Shown here in pieces: positions 39,036-47,027 of a stretch of DNA of 47,222 nucleotides. Position 1 is the stretch's first letter. Each line of letters begins with the position of its first letter. The DNA comes from Anaerotruncus sp. (lineage in GTDB: Bacteria > Bacillota > Clostridia > Oscillospirales > Ruminococcaceae). The position numbers and the translations under genes are program-made. The DNA lies in assembly GCA_021770005.1 (NCBI GenBank), contig JAETRV010000021.1:1-47222 (forward strand), given 5' to 3'. The notes beneath the pieces were generated by a model. The model was not told the DNA's origin and made no database searches. It saw nothing but the letters and a program-made list of their open reading frames with translations.

Positions 39036-39422
39036 TCAGCGGATTTGCGGCTTCTTCTGTGTCAACTCAAAACTGAGGTGCAAAAGATCAAAAACCTGTG
39101 CTGCCGGGAGCGACCCATCCAGCAGAATGGTGATCCAGTTGGCTTTATTCATATGGTAGGCGGGCCGGAATCCCTGCTCGTGCAGCAGCGAGCCGATCAG
39201 GATCGGGTCGCACTTGAGGTCCAGAATATCAATCGTGCCCTCCCCTTCCAGTCCGACCTTCTGCCTGGGAACCTCCAGGACCAGCGCATACCATTTCGCA
39301 TTGCCCCGATGCCGTAGAACCGCATCCCGCGGGAATTTCATCCAGAGATATTCCGGTTCGGTTCCGAACGTCTCTTTCGCATAGTTCAGGACATCGTCCC
39401 GACCCGGGCTTTTCAACCCCAT
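39036..39422 (-). CDS. MmcQ/YjbR family protein
   Basis: A 128-residue protein of the MmcQ/YjbR-like family (double-wing, CyaY-like DNA-binding fold). Typical features: an N-terminal helix (RDDVLNYAKETFG), the PEYLWMKFPRDAVLRH region, the strand WYALVLEVPR, the DLKCDP-like motif (ILDLKCDPILIG), then GFRPAYHMNKANWITILLDG. The molecular role is unclear. Start at 39422 follows AGGAGGG. It is a single gene between the peptidase locus and the FIST/chemoreceptor pair. Confidence 0.92.
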   Translation of the reverse strand: MGLKSPGRDDVLNYAKETFGTEPEYLWMKFPRDAVLRHRGNAKWYALVLEVPRQKVGLEGEGTIDILDLKCDPILIGSLLHEQGFRPAYHMNKANWITILLDGSLPAAQVFDLLHLSFELTQKKPQIR

Positions 39423-39503
39423 CCTGCATCCCTCCTATTTTTTACTATTGTATCCGACTGGTCAAAAAATGTCCAGAGGCGCCATAAATGCAGGCAGAAG
39501 CCC

Positions 39504-39532
39504 TTGACCCCGTAATGAGATCGGAGTATAAT
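39504..39532 (+). promoter_or_regulatory. Strong sigma-A promoter upstream of the FIST gene
   Basis: TTGACC (39504-39509) and a perfect TATAAT (39527-39532) are exactly 17 bases apart. Transcription would start about 39540, giving a leader of roughly 195 bases before the FIST start at 39737. Confidence 0.7.
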
Positions 39533-39539
39533 ACAAAGT

Positions 39540-39736
39540 GGATTTTTTTGCAATAGGGGTGAATCCTGCAAAAAATCTATCGCTTCAAAGCGGCGTACAA
39601 AAGCATGGAAAGCCTGCGGCTGGCAATCGAAGCTTTTATGGGGACGCCGCTACGGCAAGCCCCGCCGCATGATTATAAAATGTTTTTTATGATTCTTTAT
39701 ATTATATAATATATGCGACACAGGAGGAGAACCGCA
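39540..39736 (+). other. Unexplained ~195-base leader of the FIST gene
   Basis: The leader includes a GGGG...GCCG-CTA-CGGC...CCCC hairpin (39640-39663) and ends in a very A/T-rich stretch with a second TATAAT (39705-39715 region). One frame from a CTG at 39566, after AGGGG, or from an ATG at 39605, stays open for 34-47 codons (for example YRFKAAYKSMESLRLAIEAF), but no good start is present. It may hold an upstream ORF, a regulatory RNA or a second promoter. Confidence 0.4.
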
Positions 39737-40792
39737 ATGAAACAGTTTTTCGGAAGCAGTCAACGCGGAGACTTAAAAGAAGCCGTCCGGGGGCTGCAAA
39801 ATCCACAGCTGATTCTGTTGATGTCCAATCAAGAGCAGTTCGAAATGCATGTACAGGAATTGGAAAAGCTCTACCCCCGGGTTCCCAGCATCGGATGCAT
39901 TGGCATGAGTTATGATACCAAAGTCGTGGAAAAGGGCGTTGGCGTAGTCGCTTTCTGCGAAGGCGTGAGCGCTGTCGCCAATGTGTTGGAACAGGTTTCC
40001 ACCATGCCGGTAAAATACATCGAACGCCTGCAACGGGATGTCCGGATGGTGGGGGCGTCGCAGCGGGACACCATCTGCCTTGACTTCTGCTCGGGGAACG
40101 ACGCCTGTGTATTGACAACCATGTACACTGTCCTGAAGCCTTTGCATATTTCCCTGGTTGGCGGCACCGGGGATGCGGGCAAGGTTTCTGCAAACGGGAA
40201 GGTCTATGAGGATGCGGTTGCCTATGCGTTGGTCCGGAACAACCACGGAAAGGTCAAAGCCTATAAAGAAAACATCTACCACCAGATGGGAAAGTACCGG
40301 TTCATCGCTTCCGGGACCGACAAAGCCAGATACATAATCGGAGCGCTAAACGGACAGCCCGCAAAACAGGTCTATCAGCGGATTCTCCATGTGAGCGAGC
40401 AGGAGATCCTGACGCAGACATTCAAAAACCCGTTTGGCAAGCTCAACGGGGGCGATACCTGTATCGTTTCCATCAAAGAGGTCAACGGGAGCGCGCTGGC
40501 CTGTTTCCGGCAGGTGAACGATTCCGACGTTCTCGCCCTGCTGGAATTGGGGGATTATCGGGCGATCGTGAAAGATACCATCCGTTCGATCCGTCAAGAT
40601 TTCCCAAAAGTTTCGGCTGTCTTTTCGGTCAACTGCCTGTTCCGGTACAAGTTGTTCAGTGAGGAAAACTACATGCAGGACTATCTCAAGGAGATGAGTG
40701 CATTAGGCAGCCATGCCGGGCTGGTTGGATATGGGGAACATTTCAACAACCAGTTTGTAAACCAGTCGATGTCGTGTGTTGTATTTGAATGA
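39737..40792 (+). CDS. FIST domain sensory protein
   Basis: A 351-residue cytoplasmic protein with FIST N and FIST C domains, thought to bind small ligands such as amino acids for signal transduction. Visible features: [19 protein letters not shown], the [20 protein letters not shown] strand-turn, [11 protein letters not shown], and the C-terminal [15 protein letters not shown] with [17 protein letters not shown], which is the usual closing of FIST C. No membrane segment. It starts at ATG 39737 after AGGAGGAG; the ATG at 39713 would add eight basic residues and precede the site. A soluble methyl-accepting protein starts 13 bases after it, so the two likely act together. Confidence 0.92.
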   Translation: MKQFFGSSQRGDLKEAVRGLQNPQLILLMSNQEQFEMHVQELEKLYPRVPSIGCIGMSYDTKVVEKGVGVVAFCEGVSAVANVLEQVSTMPVKYIERLQRDVRMVGASQRDTICLDFCSGNDACVLTTMYTVLKPLHISLVGGTGDAGKVSANGKVYEDAVAYALVRNNHGKVKAYKENIYHQMGKYRFIASGTDKARYIIGALNGQPAKQVYQRILHVSEQEILTQTFKNPFGKLNGGDTCIVSIKEVNGSALACFRQVNDSDVLALLELGDYRAIVKDTIRSIRQDFPKVSAVFSVNCLFRYKLFSEENYMQDYLKEMSALGSHAGLVGYGEHFNNQFVNQSMSCVVFE

Positions 40793-40805
40793 GGGGGGAA
40801 GAGAG

Positions 40806-41744
40806 ATGCTCTTTCTGAAAAAAAGTCCAAAACAGAAACCGCTGCGCCGGCAGGCGCGGGCAGAGAAAAACCTGTATCCTTTGATCCATGTGACCAATAG
40901 CCTGAAAGACTACCAGAGAGAACTCGCTAAAAAGGAAGTGGAGGCCCTGCAGGAGTTGGGGTTAATCAGCAATTCCTTCGATGGGGTTCTGGGAGAGACA
41001 GAAAACTTTCAGTCCAAGCTGGAGGACTTTGGGGAGCAGTTTGCAAGCATCAGTCAGGTGGCAGACGAATTCTCGACCGTAAAAACGGAAATTTCCCAAT
41101 CGGTGCTACAGGCGCAGGCTGAGGTAGAGGACCTGAGAAATGTCTCGCAGGAGGTAGAAGCCCATTTTGGTGAGATGGGCAACACCTTTTCTGCCCTACA
41201 GGAGGACATGGGGAAGATCAAGCAGTGCATGAGCAAAATCATCTCGATCGCTGATCAGACAAATATCCTTGCAATCAATGCATCCATCGAAGCTGCCCGG
41301 GCGGGAGAGCAGGGAAAAGGATTTGCAGTGGTTGCGACAGAGGTCAAAAAACTGGCGGACGAGATCAAAGGTCTGGTTGCCGAGGTTGATTCGAGCGTCA
41401 AGGCGGTGGAGCATGGCACAGACCGGCTCAACGACAGTATCGTCGCCTCGCAGCAGACATTGGGCGAAAGCGTGGAAAAGGTCCAGGAAACCTCCCAAAT
41501 GTTCGATCAGATCATACAAGCGGCAGATGGGGCCGCGTTGGTTCAGAGTGAAATCTCGGATGTAGTCGCCAAATCCCAGGCGTCCCTTACCGCTGTCCGC
41601 AGCTTCTTCGATAGGGTGAAAGAGCGGTATCAGGAGGTCGTAAAGCATATTGGGCGGGCCAGCAGCCTGGGCACCACCAAAAGCGCCATGTTCGAGGATA
41701 TTGATAATATGATTTCGCAGATCCCCCCTATCGTTGAAGAATAG
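40806..41744 (+). CDS. Soluble methyl-accepting chemotaxis protein (partner of FIST protein)
   Basis: A 312-residue MCP without membrane segments or N-terminal sensor domain. Residues ~50-300 are a long coiled coil. The hairpin-tip signalling motif is [18 protein letters not shown] with [18 protein letters not shown], the CheA/CheW contact region. The N-terminal ~35 residues are basic ([14 protein letters not shown]), perhaps for membrane or partner contact. It starts at 40806 after GGGGGGAAGAG. The lack of its own sensor suggests that the FIST protein upstream supplies ligand sensing. A terminator follows. Confidence 0.93.
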   Translation: MLFLKKSPKQKPLRRQARAEKNLYPLIHVTNSLKDYQRELAKKEVEALQELGLISNSFDGVLGETENFQSKLEDFGEQFASISQVADEFSTVKTEISQSVLQAQAEVEDLRNVSQEVEAHFGEMGNTFSALQEDMGKIKQCMSKIISIADQTNILAINASIEAARAGEQGKGFAVVATEVKKLADEIKGLVAEVDSSVKAVEHGTDRLNDSIVASQQTLGESVEKVQETSQMFDQIIQAADGAALVQSEISDVVAKSQASLTAVRSFFDRVKERYQEVVKHIGRASSLGTTKSAMFEDIDNMISQIPPIVEE

Positions 41745-41758
41745 TGATGCAGAAATAG

Positions 41759-41790
41759 AAATCCGGATGGTGTCCCATCCGGATTTTTTT
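41759..41790 (+). terminator. Terminator of the FIST-MCP operon
   Basis: ATCCGGATGG and its complement CCATCCGGAT with a three-base loop are followed by TTTTTTT. A textbook intrinsic terminator about 15 bases after the MCP stop. Confidence 0.9.
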
Positions 41791-41791
41791 A

Positions 41792-41842
41792 AGCTTTACG
41801 CATTTTCTCGAAAAATTGCTGGGTCAAGGGGCAAAGGAACAC
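41792..41842 (+). repeat. Dispersed repeat, partial copy F
   Basis: AGCTTTACGCATTTTCTCGA, AAAATTGC and GGGTCAAGGGGC match the left module of the GC-rich repeat, closest to copy G at 47058-47102. Confidence 0.65.
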
Positions 41843-41934
41843 GTTCGCCCCTTTCCGGGCAGAGTGCTCCAACCAATCGGAGCGCAGCCGCCGCAGGCAG
41901 CTCTTCGCGCGGGGATCAAGCGGAACCCTTTTTA

Positions 41935-42783
41935 TTATTGGATATCCAGCGGGACCTTCCGCGTGGGCGCGGGGAATGCCTTATCCAGCGCGGCGAACTC
42001 CTTACTGGTCAGCTTCAGTTCCGCAGCGGCCGCATTTTCCAGCGTATGGACGGCGCGCCCGGTGCGGGGGATCGGTACCACTCCCGGCTGTGCCAACAAA
42101 AAGGCAAGCAAAACCTGCGCGGGGCTGGCATCATGCGCAAAAGCGATCTTCTGCACAGACGGATTGGCGAGCAGGCCGCGCCGCAGCCGTCCAGCCTGCG
42201 CCAGCGGGCAGTACGCCATCACAGGGACCTGGCGCTCCCGCAAAAACGGCAGCAGATCGTATTCGATTCCGCGGCTTCCCAGATGGTAGAGCACCTGATC
42301 GGTCGCGCAGCCATCCCCGTTGGGCAGCGCCATCAATTCCTTCATATCGCGGGTGTCCAGATTGCTTACCCCCCACGCGCGAATCCGGCCTTTGGCTTTC
42401 AGCTCCTCCATACACTCGACCGTCTCGGCAAACGGGATCGAGCCGCGCCAATGGAGCAGATAGAGGTCCAGATAATCGGTGCGCATCCGGCGCAGGGAAT
42501 TTTCACAACAGGTGAAGATATGCGCGCGTCCGGCGTTGTGCGGATAGACCTTGCTCACAAGATAGAGGGTTTCTCGCGCGAGCCCCTGAATCGCGCTGCC
42601 TACCAATTCCTCGGCGGCGCCCTCTCCGTACATCTCAGCAGTGTCAATCAGGGTCATACCCGCTTCGATACCGGTGCGCAGGGCGTTGCGCTCATCTGCA
42701 AATGTGGAGGGGTTTTCCCCGAGGTACCATGTCCCCTGCCCAACCGGGCCAGCAGGCGCACCGCTCTGTGTGATAAATGTCAT
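41935..42783 (-). CDS. Aldo/keto reductase
   Basis: A 282-residue NADPH-dependent reductase of the AKR superfamily. The catalytic tetrad is seen as DTAEMYG (D and Y), VSKVYP (K) and LHWRG (H). GVSNLDTRDMKELM and the C-terminal VPIPRTGRAVHTLENAAAAE fit the cofactor-binding loop. Substrate unknown; such proteins in gut Firmicutes reduce varied aldehydes. The start at 42783 follows GAAGG. It is the only gene on the minus strand between two plus-strand operons, and it has a separate promoter. Confidence 0.93.
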   Translation of the reverse strand: MTFITQSGAPAGPVGQGTWYLGENPSTFADERNALRTGIEAGMTLIDTAEMYGEGAAEELVGSAIQGLARETLYLVSKVYPHNAGRAHIFTCCENSLRRMRTDYLDLYLLHWRGSIPFAETVECMEELKAKGRIRAWGVSNLDTRDMKELMALPNGDGCATDQVLYHLGSRGIEYDLLPFLRERQVPVMAYCPLAQAGRLRRGLLANPSVQKIAFAHDASPAQVLLAFLLAQPGVVPIPRTGRAVHTLENAAAAELKLTSKEFAALDKAFPAPTRKVPLDIQ

Positions 42784-42880
42784 AAAAATCTACCTTCTTT
42801 CGGTTTTGGTTTCTATCGGTCCCATGCGTTCACGGTCCAGAAGCTTGGAGGGGGCGGCTCCAAGCCTTTCTCCTATTCTG

Positions 42881-42909
42881 ATTATACCTTACCCCAAAGG
42901 TGGATGCAA
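42881..42909 (-). promoter_or_regulatory. Sigma-A type promoter of the aldo/keto reductase gene
   Basis: On the minus strand TTGCAT (42904-42909) and a perfect TATAAT (42881-42886) are 17 bases apart. The leader contains a GCTTGGAG/CTCCAAGC inverted repeat (42843-42865). The rest of 42910-43025 is A/T-rich without a gene. Confidence 0.55.
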
Positions 42910-43025
42910 ACCCATTTTAGATAAATATGAAACTGTTATTCCGCAATTTTGAAAAAATATTTTTAGAATTTGAAAGGTTTATCGAATGATAAAAATAAAG
43001 GATGTGAATTTGGTAATTTTGAGCC

Positions 43026-43054
43026 TTGAGATGCTGGTGCAGATTCCTTATAAT
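43026..43054 (+). promoter_or_regulatory. Sigma-A type promoter of the GarR-like gene
   Basis: TTGAGA (43026-43031) and a perfect TATAAT (43049-43054) lie 17 bases apart, about 40 bases upstream of the start at 43102. Confidence 0.7.
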
Positions 43055-43101
43055 GGGGAACAGCAAGGAAAAATCCGCAAAAATAATGGAGGTAAGCAAC
43101 T

Positions 43102-43986
43102 ATGAAAATTGGTCTGATTGGTCTTGGAATCATGGGCAAACCGATGGCGAAAAATATCCTGAAGGGCGGCTACACCGACCTGCTGGTCAGCGATCTGAAT
43201 ACCGCCGCTGTGGAGGAAGTTGTAGCGGCTGGCGCCAAATCTGCCACCAACAAAGAGATCGGCGAGAGCTGCGATGTCGTTCTGACCATGCTGCCGAACT
43301 CCCCTCACGTAAAGAGCGTTATGCTGGGCGAAAACGGTGTCGCCGGTTATATGAAGCCGGGCGCCGTATTCATTGATATGAGCTCGATCAATCCGGTTGC
43401 CAGCAAGGAGATTGCTGCGGTGTTGGCTGAAAAAAATATCGACATGCTGGATGCTCCGGTTTCGGGCGGCGAGCCGAAAGCGATCGACGGCTCCCTGAGC
43501 TTCATGGTCGGCGGCAAGCAGGAGGTTTTTGACAAGTTCAAACCCCTGCTCGAGACGATGGGCGCTTCGGTTGTCCGCTGCGGCGATGTCGGCGCGGGCA
43601 ACACCACCAAGCTGGCCAACCAGATCATCGTTGCGTGCAACATCCAGGCGCTGGCCGAGGCTCTGACACTGGCACAGAAAGCCGGTGTGGACCCGCAGCT
43701 GGTGTTTGAGGCGATCCGCGGCGGTCTGGCTGGTTCGACTGTCATGAATGCGAAAGCCCCGATGATGATTGAAGGCAACGACAAACCGGGCTTCAAGATC
43801 GATCTGCACATCAAGGACCTGAACAATGCGCTTGACTGCGCCCACACCGTAGGCGCGCCGGTCCCGATGACCGCCGAGGTGCAGGAGATCATGCAGTGGC
43901 TGCACAACAACGAGGGCGGCCAGAAGGATCACAGCGCAATCGCTCAGTATTACGAGCACCTGACCGGTCTCAAACTCGGCCGCTGA
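43102..43986 (+). CDS. garR: 2-hydroxy-3-oxopropionate (tartronate semialdehyde) reductase-like
   Basis: A 294-residue beta-hydroxyacid dehydrogenase. The Rossmann motif is IGLIGLGIMGKPMAKNIL. The substrate-site segment DAPVSGGEPKAIDGSLSFMV and the catalytic-lysine helix GAGNTTKLANQIIVACNIQA are typical of GarR. It reduces tartronate semialdehyde to glycerate with NAD(P)H; related enzymes act on 3-hydroxyisobutyrate or glyoxylate, so the substrate is a best guess. Codon use is biased to few codons, suggesting high expression. Start after GGAGG. It has its own promoter and terminator. No other glycerate/galactarate gene is near. Confidence 0.92.
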   Translation: MKIGLIGLGIMGKPMAKNILKGGYTDLLVSDLNTAAVEEVVAAGAKSATNKEIGESCDVVLTMLPNSPHVKSVMLGENGVAGYMKPGAVFIDMSSINPVASKEIAAVLAEKNIDMLDAPVSGGEPKAIDGSLSFMVGGKQEVFDKFKPLLETMGASVVRCGDVGAGNTTKLANQIIVACNIQALAEALTLAQKAGVDPQLVFEAIRGGLAGSTVMNAKAPMMIEGNDKPGFKIDLHIKDLNNALDCAHTVGAPVPMTAEVQEIMQWLHNNEGGQKDHSAIAQYYEHLTGLKLGR

Positions 43987-44041
43987 TCCCGTTTCCTCCG
44001 CTCGTTCTCTTTCTTCATAAAGTTGGTCCTCCTAACCAACG

Positions 44042-44073
44042 AAAAGCCGGGTGTTCTGCACCCGGCTTTTTCT
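44042..44073 (+). terminator. Terminator after the GarR-like gene
   Basis: AAAAGCCGGGTG and its complement CACCCGGCTTTT enclose TTCTG and are followed by TCT; the stem itself ends in a T-run. Confidence 0.85.
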
Positions 44074-44087
44074 GTCTGCTGATGCGG

Positions 44088-44117
44088 TTGACAGCGGGCA
44101 GGCCGACAGGGTAAAAT
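44088..44117 (+). promoter_or_regulatory. Sigma-A type promoter of the PrpR-like regulator gene
   Basis: A perfect TTGACA (44088-44093) and TAAAAT (44112-44117) are 18 bases apart, about 50 bases before the start at 44170. Confidence 0.6.
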
Positions 44118-44169
44118 GATTCCAGAGCCCAAGAGCCTGTCCAAATTTTTTAGGGAAAGGAGAATCCCC

Positions 44170-46077
44170 ATGGCAAAAGTGGCGATTCTGGTCCCCTATC
44201 GGGAGATGTGCGAGCTGGCGCGCCCCCTGGCTGAAAAGGCATCCAAGCATTTTACGGTGATGTGCTTGGAGTTCACAAAAACCGAACTGATCGAATCCCG
44301 TGTGCGGGAGCTGGAAGCCCAGGGCTGTGAACTGCTGGTTGCACGCGGTGCGCAAGCACAGATCATCAAACGAAGCAATCTGCGTATGCCGCTGGTTGAA
44401 ATCCGAGTGACCACACAGGAGCTGGGTACCGTGATGCTCGACCTGAAAAAAGAACTGGGACTCGAATGCCCGCGGTTGGGGTTGGTCGGTTTTGCCAACA
44501 TGTTCTGCGACACCTCCCAGTTCAACCAGCTGTTCGGCGTAGATCTACGCCTCTATATGGTGGATGACACAGCCGGCCTAGCCCCCGCTACCGAGCAGGC
44601 ATATCGGGAGGGCTGCAACGCGGTGATCGGCGGCGACATCTCCTGCGAGCACGCGCGCCATATGGGGATGGTCTGCCGGTTCATCCCATCAGGGGAAGAG
44701 AGCCTCCGGACCGCATTGGAGACCGCCGGGCGGGTCTGCTACGCCATCGACCTGGAAAAGCATAACAGTGCTGAAATGGACACCATGCTGAACTATACCT
44801 TTAACGGGATCATGCAGATCGACCGCAACGGGGTCATTCTGCGGGTTAACCGCGCAGGGTTTGACCTGTTGGAAAGGCGTCCCAGCGACCTTCTAGGGCA
44901 AACATTGACCACCGTCCTGCCCAACTTCAACCGCAAGGTGTTGGAGGACACCCTCTTCCAGGGCAAAGAAGCGTACGCTTTCCTGATGGACATCAAACAT
45001 AAGGTGGCGATCGTCAACCTTGCGCCGATCCGGGTGGATGGGGAGATTGACGGTGCAATCCTGACCTTTCAGGAGGGCAAGCGGGTCATCGAGATGGACG
45101 GCGAACTGCGCCGGGAACTCTATCAGCGCGGCTATATTGCGAAATACACATTTGATAAGACACAGGCGTGCAATAAGGAGGTGCAGGCAACCATTGCGCT
45201 GGCCCGGCGGATCGCCAAATATAATGCGCCGGTACTGCTGGTCGGGGAGGCTGGCACCGGGAAAGATATCATGGCACAGTGCCTGCACAACGAGAGCCTT
45301 GCCCGCAACAATGCATTCGTCCCCTTGGATTGCAGCGCCTGGCTGCCCGACACGCTGGACACCATGTTGTTCGGCAACTACACCACCAAAAAGGAGACCC
45401 CCACCAGTATGGCAGAGCTGGCACAGGATGGCACCCTTTATCTGAGCCATGTGGAGGAGCTTCCATTTGAGATGCAGTACAAGCTGCTCAACCTCTTACA
45501 AGGTAAATTCCTGCACAATGGTTCCAACCGTCCGGTCGCCGCCAATGTACGGGTGATCGTCTCCAGCTGTGTGAATCTGGCGGCGCGGGTGGAGCGCAAC
45601 GAATTCCGGAGCGACCTCTACTACGCTTTGAGCGTCTTGAGCCTGGAACTTCTTCCGCTGCGCCGCCGCAGAGAGGATATCCTGCCATGGGCAGAATTTT
45701 ATCTGGACGAATGGCAGGAAAAGTACAAGCGCTATGTGCACCTGACCCAAGGCGCGCGTCAGTTCCTGCTCAATTACGACTGGCCGGGCAACCTCGACCA
45801 GCTCAGCCGGGTCTGTGAACGGATCGTGTTGCTCACCGAGAAACGCAATATTGACGAGGTGTTCCTGCGGCGTCAGGTCGAGCAGATCACCCCTAAGACG
45901 CTGCCTGGGACCGAAAAGGTGGTTCTCTACAAGGACCAGAAAGCGGTGGAGATCGCCGCGCTGCTGCGCAGATATTCGGGCAATCGGGAAAAGGTAGCCG
46001 AGGAACTGGGTGTCAGCAAGACAACCCTCTGGCGGTACATCAAAAAATATGGCATAGAGCCGGACTATAGCTATTAG
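44170..46077 (+). CDS. PrpR-type transcription regulator with a degenerate sigma-54 AAA+ domain
   Basis: A 635-residue regulator. Residues ~1-195 form a PrpR N-terminal ligand-sensing domain, ~205-300 a PAS domain (TFNGIMQIDRNGVILRVNRA), ~330-560 an AAA+ domain of the sigma-54 interaction type, and ~592-632 a Fis-type HTH (REKVAEELGVSKTTLWRYIK). Walker A is intact (GEAGTGKD, 359-366). But the GAFTGA loop that contacts sigma-54 is missing (FGNYTTKKETPTS at 401-413), and the Walker B site reads GTLYLSHVEE instead of GTLFLDEIGE. It therefore probably does not activate sigma-54 promoters. The start at 44170 follows AAAGGAG. Neighbours are GarR and a HAD phosphatase; its targets and ligand are unknown. 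Confidence 0.9.
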   Translation: MAKVAILVPYREMCELARPLAEKASKHFTVMCLEFTKTELIESRVRELEAQGCELLVARGAQAQIIKRSNLRMPLVEIRVTTQELGTVMLDLKKELGLECPRLGLVGFANMFCDTSQFNQLFGVDLRLYMVDDTAGLAPATEQAYREGCNAVIGGDISCEHARHMGMVCRFIPSGEESLRTALETAGRVCYAIDLEKHNSAEMDTMLNYTFNGIMQIDRNGVILRVNRAGFDLLERRPSDLLGQTLTTVLPNFNRKVLEDTLFQGKEAYAFLMDIKHKVAIVNLAPIRVDGEIDGAILTFQEGKRVIEMDGELRRELYQRGYIAKYTFDKTQACNKEVQATIALARRIAKYNAPVLLVGEAGTGKDIMAQCLHNESLARNNAFVPLDCSAWLPDTLDTMLFGNYTTKKETPTSMAELAQDGTLYLSHVEELPFEMQYKLLNLLQGKFLHNGSNRPVAANVRVIVSSCVNLAARVERNEFRSDLYYALSVLSLELLPLRRRREDILPWAEFYLDEWQEKYKRYVHLTQGARQFLLNYDWPGNLDQLSRVCERIVLLTEKRNIDEVFLRRQVEQITPKTLPGTEKVVLYKDQKAVEIAALLRRYSGNREKVAEELGVSKTTLWRYIKKYGIEPDYSY

Positions 46078-46120
46078 AGCCTGTTTGAGAACCTAGGGGC
46101 TGTTTGAACTGGTTCTTACA
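46077..46120. repeat. Remnant of MITE-like ends
   Basis: GAGCCTGTTTGAGAACC directly followed by GGGGCTGTTTGAACTGG plus GGTTCT resembles the terminal sequences of elements at 28534 and 29894 brought together without the centre. Similar scraps are at 5703-5713, 44129-44140 and 47030-47054. Confidence 0.45.
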
Positions 46121-46145
46121 ACATCAACCGACAGGAGTTTTTGAA

Positions 46146-46979
46146 ATGCAAATCAGATTGATTGCACTGGATTTGGACGGCACCACCCTTTGCAGCGACC
46201 ACCTCACCCTGCCTGCACCCAACCGAAGCGCGATTGAGCGGGCCGCGGCACAGGGGGTGCAGGTGGTGGTTGCCACCGGACGGATCCGCGGGCGGATCCC
46301 CGCACAGCTGCGGGAGATTCCCGGCCTGCGTTACGCGGTAACCTCGAATGGCGCCGCAGTCTGCGATCTCCTCACCGGTGAGACCCTCTACTCCAATCCG
46401 ATCCCACAGAGCCTCGCTCTGCGGGTACTGCGGGAGATCAAACCGTTTGGGCTTTATACCGAGCTCTACTGCAACGGCTGCTCTTATGTGGACCGGCGGG
46501 GGGACGAGATTCTCTCCCGGGTCCCGGTCTCCGAGGGGCGGCGGACAATGATCCGCTCGAGCAGGGAGCAGGTTGAGAGCCTGTCTGCCCTTGCCGCCCA
46601 ACCGGACGCCTGTGTGGAAAAGATCAACCTGCCGTTCCTCCCGCCGCATCAGATCGAAACGGTCTGGGCGCTCCTCGATTCGATCGGCGGGCTGGCGGTC
46701 ACCTCGTCAGTCGCGGGAAATGCGGAGATCAACGCCGCAACTGCCAACAAAGGGGACGGGCTTTCCCATCTATGCGGACGGCTTGGAATCCATCCAGCGG
46801 AGGTCCTGGCGATCGGGGATAACGGCAACGATCGTGAGATGCTGCAGTTTGCTGGTCTGGCGGCCGCCCCGGAGAATGCCCTGCCTGAAATCCGGGCGCT
46901 CGCGGATTTTGTGACCGCTTCCAACGATGACTGCGGGGTTGCGCAGGCAATCGACCGGTTTGTCCTCTGCCCGGCATAA
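46146..46979 (+). CDS. Cof-type HAD-superfamily phosphatase
   Basis: A 277-residue HAD hydrolase of the Cof/IIB subfamily. Motif I is ALDLDGTTL with the nucleophile Asp, motif II the threonine in VVATGR, motif III the lysine in AATANKGDGL, and motif IV GDNGNDREML. A type IIB cap lies between (~80-190). Such enzymes dephosphorylate sugar phosphates, nucleotides or cofactors; the substrate cannot be told. The start at 46146 follows ACAGGAG. A C-terminal ASNDDCGVAQAIDRF is the usual closing. Confidence 0.94.
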   Translation: MQIRLIALDLDGTTLCSDHLTLPAPNRSAIERAAAQGVQVVVATGRIRGRIPAQLREIPGLRYAVTSNGAAVCDLLTGETLYSNPIPQSLALRVLREIKPFGLYTELYCNGCSYVDRRGDEILSRVPVSEGRRTMIRSSREQVESLSALAAQPDACVEKINLPFLPPHQIETVWALLDSIGGLAVTSSVAGNAEINAATANKGDGLSHLCGRLGIHPAEVLAIGDNGNDREMLQFAGLAAAPENALPEIRALADFVTASNDDCGVAQAIDRFVLCPA

Positions 46980-47027
46980 GGCTTCTCATCTCTCCCTGTA
47001 AGAGGGCTTTTTTCAAGATAAACCCCA

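Noticed and set aside
39600-39665. Possible c-di-GMP (GEMM) riboswitch in the FIST leader, from GGCAATCGAAGC and GGGGACGCC
   Set aside because: Only short fragments resemble the conserved core, and the GNRA-loop/receptor arrangement and second stem are missing.
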